Shown here piece after piece: positions 5,702 to 11,599 of a DNA stretch of 11,599 bases. Below the pieces are notes generated by a model, which saw only the letters and a list, made by a program, of their open reading frames with translations, ran no database searches and was not told the origin of the DNA. Position 1 is the stretch's first letter, and the number at the start of each line of letters is the position of its first letter. Position numbers and translations under genes: made by a program. Where the stretch lies: assembly GCA_934101495.1 (NCBI GenBank), contig CAKORG010000028.1, positions 1 through 11,599 on the forward strand. The letters run 5' to 3'. This DNA is from an uncultured Bacilli bacterium. Its GTDB lineage: Bacteria; Bacillota_I; Bacilli_A; RF39; UBA660.

Positions 5702-7057
5702 TTGAAATTAACAAAATACAATAAGAAAAGAAATTTTAATAAAACAAAAGAACCAATTGGTAAAATATCTAAAACAAATAAAAAACTAAGATTTTGTGTG
5801 CAACATCATTTAGCTCGAAAAGACCATTTTGATTTAAGACTTGAACATAATGGTACAATGGCTTCATGGGCAGTACCTAAAGGACCATCATATAATCCAA
5901 AAGACAAACGTTTAGCAGTTCATGTCGAAGATCATCCCATAGCTTATAGCAATTTTGAAGGTACAATACCTCATGGTGAATATGGTGCTGGAACAGTCAT
6001 GTTATTTGATAAAGGATACTACGAAAAAGTTAAATATGAAAAAAATTTAATAAAATTTATTTTACATGGCAAACGTTTAAAAGGTATGTGGACTTTAACT
6101 CATTTTAAGGAAAACAACTGGCTGCTTATTAAAGATAAAGATTATTTTGAAAATTATATCGATATAAAAAAATATAAAAGAAGTATTAAAACTGGAAGAA
6201 CTTTTGAAGAAATAAAAATTAATTCTAAAAACAAGATCATTGAAATAACAAATAAAGACAAAAAAATTATTGATAATATAACCAAAAATGATATTATGAA
6301 TTACTACAAGAAAGTAGCGGATAGAATGATGCCATATCTTGAAAATAGGCCTATAAGTGTTATTCGTGCCCCATCCGGAATCAAAAATGGCACATTTTAC
6401 AAAAAACATCTAGAAAATAAGGAAGGTTATTTAGAAAAAATAAATATAACTTCCAAAAGTGATAAAGAAAAAGACTATTATTATATTTTAGATAAACTTG
6501 GATTATTAAATGAAGTACAAATGAATAGTTACGAATTTCACCTATGGGGAGCAAATGCTAGTAAAATAAACTCACCAAATATGATGGTATTTGACCTTGA
6601 CCCAGATGAAAAGTTACCAATTGATACATTAAGACAAGGCGTAAAAGACTTAAAAGAAATTTTAGACAACTTAAATCTAAAATCTTATTTAAAAACTAGT
6701 GGTGGCAAAGGATATCATATTGTTGTGCCAATTAATACCAAAATATCATGGACTAAATTTTATAAAATATCAGAAAATATAGCCATTCTTATGGAAAGCA
6801 CATATCCTGATAAATACACAACAAACATTAGAAAAGATAAAAGAAAAGGAAAAATATTTATAGATTACTTACGTAATCAAAAAAAAGCTACATCTGTTGC
6901 ACCATATTCTATAAGACTTAGAAAAAATGCTCCTGTTTCAATGCCAATAGCGTGGAATGAACTAGATAAAATAAAACCCAATGAAATAACCATGGATAAA
7001 GCTATACAGAGGCTAAAGAAAAAAGACCCATGGGAAGATTTTTTTACCTCCAATTAG
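5702..7057 (+). CDS. LigD-like protein with 3'-phosphoesterase and polymerase domains, no ligase domain
   Basis: Predicted to be 451 aa from a TTG at 5702, placed 5 bases after AGGTGA (5691-5696); a GTG at 5693 would sit inside that binding site. Residues about 29-150 are the LigD 3'-phosphoesterase domain, with HHLARKDHFDLRLEHNG (35-51) carrying the catalytic His, His and Asp, then AVHVEDHP and PHGEYGAGT. Residues about 175-451 are the archaeo-eukaryotic primase-type LigD polymerase: NRPISVIRAPSG, the metal-binding DLDP (298-301), TSGGKGYHIV (332-341) and FIDYLRN with the third Asp (388). These activities trim 3' ends and add nucleotides in bacterial end joining. The ATP-dependent ligase domain is absent, and neither Ku nor a ligase gene is in the window. 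The gene converges on the AAA+ gene, with 4-base overlapping stops. Confidence 0.93.
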   Translation: MKLTKYNKKRNFNKTKEPIGKISKTNKKLRFCVQHHLARKDHFDLRLEHNGTMASWAVPKGPSYNPKDKRLAVHVEDHPIAYSNFEGTIPHGEYGAGTVMLFDKGYYEKVKYEKNLIKFILHGKRLKGMWTLTHFKENNWLLIKDKDYFENYIDIKKYKRSIKTGRTFEEIKINSKNKIIEITNKDKKIIDNITKNDIMNYYKKVADRMMPYLENRPISVIRAPSGIKNGTFYKKHLENKEGYLEKINITSKSDKEKDYYYILDKLGLLNEVQMNSYEFHLWGANASKINSPNMMVFDLDPDEKLPIDTLRQGVKDLKEILDNLNLKSYLKTSGGKGYHIVVPINTKISWTKFYKISENIAILMESTYPDKYTTNIRKDKRKGKIFIDYLRNQKKATSVAPYSIRLRKNAPVSMPIAWNELDKIKPNEITMDKAIQRLKKKDPWEDFFTSN

Positions 7058-7974
7058 TCTTTATCATCTAAGTTTACACCTTCAGCAACAATTAAATCAT
7101 TAAATTGAACTTTAAAATTTTCAATTTCCTTGACTTTTACATCTTCATAAACATTTTTAGCATTACAAATAGCTTTATAAAAATCTTTAATTGAAACTAT
7201 TTTTCTATTATCATATAAAGCATAAGTAAAAGCATTAGCAACTATAGTTAAACAAATATCTGGATATCTACTTGCAATTTCATAAACTCTTTTATATTCA
7301 TCAGTCATATTTACAATAAAAGCCATAATTTTTTCAGTCACAAATGGCTGATAATTAATTTTAACTCCAATTTGTTTTTCAAGTTTAGGAATTGTACCCA
7401 TAAGTATCTTAACAACAGTTGGTTTATCAGCTTCTAAAACATCAATTTTTTGAAATCTACGAAGAAATGCTCTATCCCTTAAAATATATTGTTCATATTC
7501 TTCCGTAGTTGTAGCACCAATCATTTTAATTTGACCTCTATCTAATCCTGCTTTAAGCAAATTTGCAAAATCCATACCTCCAGCTTTATTAACGAGTAGA
7601 TGGGTTTCATCAATAAATATAATTGTATTAAGTCTTTCAGAAAGTTCACGAACAAGTAAATCTATTCTATTTTCAATTTGTCCATCACTCATAGTTTCAC
7701 CAATTAAACTAGTAATATTAACTTTAATTAAACTATAGTTTTTTAAAGCATCAGGAACTAAACCTTTTTGTATTCTATAAGCAAGACCTTCCACAATTGC
7801 AGTTTTACCAATCCCAGGTTTACCAACAAGTAAAGCACTTTTTTCAGGTGTCAAAAGTGTCAAAATGACTTGTTTTATTTCATCATCTCTAGCAATTGCA
7901 GGGTCAGTTATATATTCTTTAGTTGTTAAATCAACACCATAACGCTCTAACATACTTATTTTTTCTTCATTCAT
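7054..7974 (-). CDS. Single-domain AAA+ ATPase related to the first ATPase domain of ClpB/ClpC
   Basis: 306 aa, against more than 750 for ClpB or ClpC. It starts like the D1 domain of those proteins (LERYGVDLT, 9-17) and carries Walker A GKPGIGKT (51-58), Walker B IIFIDE (118-123), sensor 1 GATT (153-156) and a paired Arg finger in LRRF (171-174). It lacks the N-domain, the coiled-coil middle domain, the second ATPase domain and any ClpP-binding loop. The usual pore loop GAKYRGEFE is replaced by GETMSDGQIE (92-101), with no aromatic residue to grip a substrate. It could therefore be a remodelling or adaptor ATPase rather than a threading unfoldase. An AAGGTGA site lies 5 bases before the ATG. 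It is the last gene of a four-gene operon, 14 bases after the glycosyltransferase. Confidence 0.88.
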   Translation of the reverse strand: MNEEKISMLERYGVDLTTKEYITDPAIARDDEIKQVILTLLTPEKSALLVGKPGIGKTAIVEGLAYRIQKGLVPDALKNYSLIKVNITSLIGETMSDGQIENRIDLLVRELSERLNTIIFIDETHLLVNKAGGMDFANLLKAGLDRGQIKMIGATTTEEYEQYILRDRAFLRRFQKIDVLEADKPTVVKILMGTIPKLEKQIGVKINYQPFVTEKIMAFIVNMTDEYKRVYEIASRYPDICLTIVANAFTYALYDNRKIVSIKDFYKAICNAKNVYEDVKVKEIENFKVQFNDLIVAEGVNLDDKD

Positions 7975-7988
7975 TTATATCACCTTAA

Positions 7989-9074
7989 CTATTTATTAGT
8001 ATACCATTTATTTAAAACATAATCTACTAAATCTTTTGCACTATTATTATTTATATATTTCTTTTGATTGTCTATCATCTTTTCTTGAAGATTTTTATCA
8101 TCAAGTATTTTTTGTGTAACTCTTACTACCTCATCTGGATTTTCAGCTCGCATTCCCATATCATTACTTTCAAAAAACAAAGCATTATAATTTTCCACAC
8201 CAGGAATTGGCATCATAAGCACAAAAGGCTTTCTCATCATTATAATTTCGGTTGATGTAAGTCCTCCAGGTTTTGCAATTATCACACTAGCTTTATTCAT
8301 ATATTCATTCATGTTATTAATAAAACCTTTAACAATTAAGTTTTTATTATCTATTTTTTCTAATTTCTCTTTTAAAGATTCATTACTTCCACATACAACA
8401 ACTAAGTAAGCATCAATAGAATCCAGTATTTTTTTAACACATTCTTCCATTTGTCCAAACCCCATACTACCAGATGTAAGTAAAATAATATCTTTATCAT
8501 TTGGTAACAAAATATTACCTTTGACTTCCAAAAAACTTGATGCAACTGGTATACCTGTTGGAAGTAAAATATCTTTATTTATACCCTTCTCTATAAATCT
8601 ATTTGTTAATTTTTCACTTGGGATAACAAAAATATCCGGATTAGTTTCATTCCAAAAGGGAATGCATTCATAATCAGTTGCAACATTAACAAACTTAATA
8701 TTTTTCTTTTTTTTAAGTTCTGTTAAGGCCATGCAAGGAAATACGTGAGTACCAATTGCTAAATCATATCCATTTTCATCTAAAAACTTATCTAAATTTT
8801 TAACGACCATTTTATTAAAACCATAAACTGGACTCTTTATTCCTGTTTTATTATAAAGTTCACCTAGTTTATAAACAGTTTTAAAAATATTACCTTTTCC
8901 TTTTGTTGAACCCAAATATAGTTTTTCAGCTCTTTTGCTTGCTCTTTCACCAGCAAGCTGCATATAATCTTTTACATCACAAATAACTCCATTTTTATTA
9001 AATTCACTAGCTATATACTTTGCACAACTATTATGACCACCACCTGTACTACAAGTAAAAACTACAACTTTCAT
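7989..9074 (-). CDS. Glycolipid glycosyltransferase, UgtP/MGDG synthase type (GT28)
   Basis: 361 aa, near the length of UgtP. Family members transfer glucose or galactose from UDP-sugars to diacylglycerol at the inner face of the membrane, making glycolipids that serve as membrane lipids and lipoteichoic acid anchors. The N-terminal FTCSTGGGHNSCA (6-18) is the glycine-rich loop of the family. TDYECIPFW (133-141) corresponds to the TDF...W region, TGIPV (173-177) and SGSMGFGQ (201-208) start the C-terminal domain, and KPGGLTSTE (268-276) with PGVENYNA (291-298) is the UDP-sugar site. The usual histidine of the TDF-x-x-H region is not at its expected place. There is no membrane segment, so it should associate peripherally. 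The ATG directly abuts the upstream gene's TAG, and its GGTGA site lies in that gene's last codons. Sugar and processivity cannot be told. Confidence 0.88.
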   Translation of the reverse strand: MKVVVFTCSTGGGHNSCAKYIASEFNKNGVICDVKDYMQLAGERASKRAEKLYLGSTKGKGNIFKTVYKLGELYNKTGIKSPVYGFNKMVVKNLDKFLDENGYDLAIGTHVFPCMALTELKKKKNIKFVNVATDYECIPFWNETNPDIFVIPSEKLTNRFIEKGINKDILLPTGIPVASSFLEVKGNILLPNDKDIILLTSGSMGFGQMEECVKKILDSIDAYLVVVCGSNESLKEKLEKIDNKNLIVKGFINNMNEYMNKASVIIAKPGGLTSTEIIMMRKPFVLMMPIPGVENYNALFFESNDMGMRAENPDEVVRVTQKILDDKNLQEKMIDNQKKYINNNSAKDLVDYVLNKWYTNK

Positions 9075-9710
9075 CTAATCACCCCAACTATCATTATACA
9101 TATTTTTTAAATATTCCTTATTAAATGTTTTATCCAAAACTTCTTCATACTTATATTTAGCTTCAATACCTTTTTCTTTCTTTCTTGCTCTATTAATTGC
9201 AACACCTGTAAGAAATATATCAAAAACCAAAAATATACTTAAAAATATTGCTAATCTTTTACCAAGATTTTTATCCATCTTTTCAAGTAAATTAGCTATA
9301 AACGGATAAATATATTTAATCCATAAAACCCCAAGAATTCCCCAAAAAAGGGAATATCTAACACATATTCTTCCATTTAAGTTAAGGGGTTTTCTAGAGT
9401 AATCCCAAGCAGTAAAACCTAAAACCAGTTCCATTCCCCAACTCATTATATATTCCAAAATAGAACCACCAATAAAACCAATTAAGAATATTTTTATATT
9501 TTTTTCATCTCTAAACTTATATAAAAGAGCTGTAAGCATTAAAGCTCCAAGACCATAAGCCATATTAAAAGGTCCAATAACAACTGCAGAATGATTAATA
9601 AACTCTTTCCATTTTATAAGGGAAAAAACACCCTCTACAAGCCAACCTACAACACAGCCAACAATAAATATCCAAAATAAATTATATAAACTCTCACTAC
9701 TTTTTTTCAT
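9075..9710 (-). CDS. Membrane protein of the PF06541 type (putative ABC transporter type IV)
   Basis: Predicted to be 211 aa from the ATG at 9710, or 214 aa from a TTG at 9719 next to the upstream stop; the ribosome binding site is weak (GGTAG) and favours the ATG. There are about five membrane segments (roughly 8-32, 45-64, 72-95, 117-142 and 152-172). The sequence has the pattern I associate with PF06541: an early GWLVE, then GPFNMAYGLGA (46-56), LEYIMSWGMEL, the aromatic GFTAWDYSRKPLNLNGRICV and YSLFWGILGVLWI. The family name suggests an ABC transporter, but these proteins have no ATPase domain and I know of no proven function. The C-terminal tail (about 175-211) is charged and probably cytosolic. 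Its position between a peptidase and a glycolipid synthase gene suggests an envelope role, by inference. Confidence 0.75.
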   Translation of the reverse strand: MKKSSESLYNLFWIFIVGCVVGWLVEGVFSLIKWKEFINHSAVVIGPFNMAYGLGALMLTALLYKFRDEKNIKIFLIGFIGGSILEYIMSWGMELVLGFTAWDYSRKPLNLNGRICVRYSLFWGILGVLWIKYIYPFIANLLEKMDKNLGKRLAIFLSIFLVFDIFLTGVAINRARKKEKGIEAKYKYEEVLDKTFNKEYLKNMYNDSWGD

Positions 9711-9719
9711 AACTACCAA

Positions 9720-11177
9720 CTATTTATCATATTTTTCATAAAAGTATTTAACTAAAGGTTCCACACTAATTTTATCATATCCCAATTTTTTCAAAACTTC
9801 AACTCCAGTATAAGCTCCACCATTTACATAAATATTTTTACATAAATAATCAGTTATAATTTTTATATTACCTGTTTTTAATACCTCATCAATATCACCT
9901 AAATTCTTTTTTAAAGCATCTAAGAACATACCATCAAAAATAGAGCCAATTAAGTAAGAGGGAAAATAACCGAAATCACCTTCAGCCCAGTGAACATCTT
10001 GAAGAACTCCTTCACTATCATTTGTTACTTGAACACCTAAATATTCTTTCATTTTTCTATTCCAAACTTTAGGTAAATCATCAACACTTAAATTACCATT
10101 AAATAAATCTCTTTCAATTTCATATCTTAAAATAATGTGCATACAATATGTAAGTTCATCAGCTTCAGTACGTACCAAACTAGGCATCGCACAATTTAAT
10201 CCTTTTGCAAATTCTTCTAAACTAATATCAAGGCCAAGCATATTTTTAACCTCATCATATATTGGATACCAAAAATTAATATTTCTTCCTAAAATATTCT
10301 CATAAAATCTAGATTGACTTTCATGTAAAGCATTTATACCATCACAAGTTATACATTCATATTTAGTTAAATTATTATCAACATTTTGTTCTAAAATACC
10401 ATGCCCACCTTCATGTACAATAGTTGTCACAAAATCAAATGGGTTATCTGTAAACTTAAAAGCAATTCTAATATCATTATTGCCAACTTTTTCTGTAAAT
10501 CCATGTGGATAAATTCCAAGAGAACCTTTATTCATGTCAAATCCCATATAATTTAAAATATATTCAGCACACTTTATTAACACATCTTTACTTACATTCA
10601 TTTTGACATCTATTTTTTTATTATTAAGTTTACTAATCAAAGGAACAAGTTTTTCCTTTAGTTCATCAAATAATTTATCTATTACGTTACTTGTTAATCC
10701 TTTTTCATAACTATTAAGCATAGTATCATATAAATTTTCACCATTATTTAAATAACCATAATATTTTTTAGTATATTCAATTACATCCTTTAAATAAGGT
10801 TTAAAAACCTGATAATCATTATTTTCTTTAGCTTCTTCCCACACTGCAGTACTTTTATGCAAAAGCTCAGTATATTTTACGTAAAATTCATGTGGTACCT
10901 TAACACTTTTCAAATAATTCTTATACATCATCTTTACATAACGTTTTTCAGCATCAGTCAATTTATCAAACTCATCACTATTTATAAATGCATCTAAAAC
11001 TTCACCATGAATACTACTAGTTTCTAAACTAAATAATTTACTTTCTAAATTTCCAAGTAAAGAAATCACACTATCTTTTTCATCCTTCGGGGTTGAAACA
11101 AGTAAATCCCAATTAATTATATTTATAGTGTGTTCTAAATCAAATATTTCTTTTTGGTATTCTAATAATCTATTCAC
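9720..11177 (-). CDS. Carboxypeptidase M32 (Taq/Pfu thermostable carboxypeptidase family)
   Basis: Predicted to be 485 aa, within the usual M32 length of about 490-510. The start is set at the GTG at 11177, 5 bases after a GGTGA site; an ATG at 11189 overlaps that site. M32 enzymes are cytosolic zinc or cobalt metallocarboxypeptidases, mostly helical, that remove C-terminal amino acids, mostly basic, neutral or polar ones. The catalytic HEGGH (255-259) replaces the usual HEFGH. ALHESQSRFYEN (284-295) supplies the third ligand, Glu 286. TEADELTYCMHIILRYEIE (337-355) and DVHWAEGDFGYFPSYLIGS (394-412) are family signatures. No signal peptide is present. It is the first gene of the operon with the PF06541, glycosyltransferase and AAA+ genes. 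An extended -10 (TGT-TAAAAT, 11196-11204) is a candidate promoter but would leave a leader of only a few bases. Confidence 0.93.
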   Translation of the reverse strand: MNRLLEYQKEIFDLEHTINIINWDLLVSTPKDEKDSVISLLGNLESKLFSLETSSIHGEVLDAFINSDEFDKLTDAEKRYVKMMYKNYLKSVKVPHEFYVKYTELLHKSTAVWEEAKENNDYQVFKPYLKDVIEYTKKYYGYLNNGENLYDTMLNSYEKGLTSNVIDKLFDELKEKLVPLISKLNNKKIDVKMNVSKDVLIKCAEYILNYMGFDMNKGSLGIYPHGFTEKVGNNDIRIAFKFTDNPFDFVTTIVHEGGHGILEQNVDNNLTKYECITCDGINALHESQSRFYENILGRNINFWYPIYDEVKNMLGLDISLEEFAKGLNCAMPSLVRTEADELTYCMHIILRYEIERDLFNGNLSVDDLPKVWNRKMKEYLGVQVTNDSEGVLQDVHWAEGDFGYFPSYLIGSIFDGMFLDALKKNLGDIDEVLKTGNIKIITDYLCKNIYVNGGAYTGVEVLKKLGYDKISVEPLVKYFYEKYDK

Positions 11178-11225
11178 ATTAATCACCATACAATAATTTT
11201 AACATAAAAATATAAAAATAGCACT

Positions 11226-11251
11226 AAAAAACTCCGAATAATATCGGAGTT
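11226..11251 (-). terminator. Terminator of the tRNA-Leu transcript
   Basis: AACTCCGA (11230-11237) and TCGGAGTT (11244-11251) form an 8-bp stem with a 6-base loop, followed on the minus strand by a T-run. It lies just beyond the tRNA-Leu 3' end and about 50 bases before the carboxypeptidase start, so it separates the tRNA from the operon. Confidence 0.88.
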
Positions 11252-11261
11252 AATTACAATT

Positions 11262-11350
11262 TGGTGCCCAAGGCCGGACTTGAACCGGCACGAGCTTTAA
11301 CACTCGCAGGATTTTAAGTCCTGTGCGTCTACCTATTCCGCCACTTGGGC
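11262..11350 (-). tRNA. tRNA-Leu (TAA anticodon)
   Basis: The minus-strand acceptor GCCCAAG pairs with CTTGGGC, then A and an encoded CCA (11262-11264). The anticodon stem CAGGA/TCCTG encloses loop CTTAAAA with anticodon TAA (11314-11316), which reads the UUA codon. A long variable arm (CGAGTGTTAAAGCTCG) marks it as class II, and the T-arm is GCCGG/CCGGC. UUA is the favoured leucine codon in such AT-rich genomes. Confidence 0.96.
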
Positions 11351-11358
11351 AAGGCACT

Positions 11359-11375
11359 GTCTTAATTAATAAGAC
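11359..11375 (-). other. Hairpin in the leader of tRNA-Leu
   Basis: GTCTTA and TAAGAC form a 6-bp perfect stem with a 5-base loop, between the promoter and the tRNA 5' end. It would be in the precursor transcript and removed by RNase P. A similar leader hairpin precedes tRNA-Ser. Confidence 0.45.
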
Positions 11376-11381
11376 TTCTTA

Positions 11382-11410
11382 AGTATAATATAAAAAATTA
11401 CTAATTTCAA
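11382..11410 (-). promoter_or_regulatory. Sigma-A promoter of tRNA-Leu
   Basis: On the minus strand TTGAAA (11405-11410) is followed after exactly 17 bases by TATACT (11382-11387), each 5 of 6 to consensus. Transcription should start near 11375, about 25 bases before the mature tRNA end. Confidence 0.8.
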
Positions 11411-11441
11411 GTGTTTTTATCAAATTTATGTATTTTTTTCA

Positions 11442-11469
11442 TAAAATATAGTTGACAAGCTATATTTTA
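11442..11469. repeat. 10-bp perfect inverted repeat around the -35 box of the tRNA-Ser promoter
   Basis: TAAAATATAG (11442-11451) and CTATATTTTA (11460-11469) are perfect inverted complements separated by TTGACAAG, which contains the whole -35 hexamer. The geometry is that of an operator able to mask the -35 box, or to form a cruciform there. No known binding site comes to mind. Confidence 0.65.
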
Positions 11470-11481
11470 ATTTGTTATAAT
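11452..11481 (+). promoter_or_regulatory. Consensus sigma-A promoter of tRNA-Ser
   Basis: A perfect TTGACA (11452-11457), 18-base spacer and perfect TATAAT (11476-11481). Transcription should begin near 11488, about 18 bases before the tRNA. Confidence 0.9.
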
Positions 11482-11486
11482 CAATA

Positions 11487-11504
11487 TGCATTCAGAAAAA
11501 TGCA
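11487..11504 (+). other. Hairpin in the leader of tRNA-Ser
   Basis: TGCATT (11487-11492) and AATGCA (11499-11504) form a perfect 6-bp stem with loop CAGAAA, ending one base before the tRNA 5' end. The stem starts at about the predicted transcription start, so it would make up nearly the whole 5' leader. Confidence 0.5.
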
Positions 11505-11505
11505 T

Positions 11506-11598
11506 GGAGGAATACCCAAGTTCGGTTGAAGGGATCGGTCTTGAAAACCGACAGGTCGTGAAAGCGGCGCAGGGGTTCGAATCCCTTTTCCTCCGCCA
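11506..11598 (+). tRNA. tRNA-Ser (TGA anticodon)
   Basis: The acceptor GGAGGAA pairs with TTCCTCC, followed by G and an encoded CCA (11596-11598). The anticodon stem TCGGT/ACCGA carries loop CTTGAAA with anticodon TGA, reading UCA and other UCN codons. A long variable arm and T-arm (AGGGG, TTCGAAT, CCCTT) complete a class II serine tRNA. It is complete, ending one base before the window edge, so more genes may follow. Confidence 0.95.
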
Positions 11599-11599
11599 A

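Noticed and set aside
6095..6409. Minus-strand ORF inside the LigD-like gene
   Set aside because: Low-complexity F/I/N-rich shadow of a strongly conserved coding region.
1..11599. CRISPR array, complete insertion sequence, prophage or toxin-antitoxin pair
   Set aside because: No spaced direct repeats, no transposase or integrase and no recognisable toxin pair were seen. The 75-aa gene and peptidase pair could be imagined as such, but no evidence supports it.

Overview
The window is strongly AT-rich and looks like a low-GC Gram-positive chromosome: Bacilli, or one of the uncultured Mycoplasmatota-like gut lineages. The signs are GGTGA-type ribosome binding sites, sigma-A promoters (TTGACA/TATAAT), a CIRCE/HrcA operator, a GT28-type glycolipid glycosyltransferase and hairpin-plus-T-run terminators. 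Tryptophan is read from TGG, the genes have no in-frame TGA, and all 11 genes stop with TAA (6) or TAG (5). This fits genetic code 11 with TGA rare or unused. The exact lineage cannot be fixed from the sequence.

Layout. Positions 1-228 hold AT-rich non-coding DNA and a bidirectional terminator beside a 19-A tract. Positions 229-2944 (minus) are a two-gene unit: a 75-aa acidic protein of unknown function, then a large membrane-anchored extracellular metallopeptidase whose HELVH, Tyr and Glu spacing resembles the anthrax lethal factor/PPEP group. Positions 3013-3653 hold a small heat shock protein gene (Hsp20) with its terminator, a structured leader, a consensus sigma-A promoter and an overlapping CIRCE operator. 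Positions 3676-5044 (minus) are a nitroreductase followed by a CDF-type transporter with an altered metal site. A tRNA-His (5140-5216, plus) shares a bidirectional terminator with the minus-strand ASCH-domain gene. Divergent from the ASCH gene is a LigD-like protein made only of phosphoesterase and polymerase domains (5702-7057).

Converging on that gene, with overlapping stop codons, is a compact minus-strand operon (11177 down to 7054): M32 carboxypeptidase, a PF06541-type membrane protein, an UgtP/MGDG-synthase-like glycosyltransferase and a single-domain ClpB/ClpC-like AAA+ ATPase. The right end has tRNA-Leu(UAA) on the minus strand and tRNA-Ser(UGA) on the plus strand, transcribed divergently from clear sigma-A promoters. 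The tRNA-Ser promoter carries a 10-bp perfect inverted repeat around its -35 box.

Most of this is ordinary chromosomal gene content. The points most worth following are the PPEP/lethal-factor-like peptidase with paired cysteines, the ligase-less PE-Pol protein, the CIRCE-controlled Hsp20 with its leader hairpins, the pore-loop-deficient Clp-like ATPase, and the inverted repeat at the tRNA-Ser promoter. I see no CRISPR array, complete insertion sequence, phage module or rRNA.
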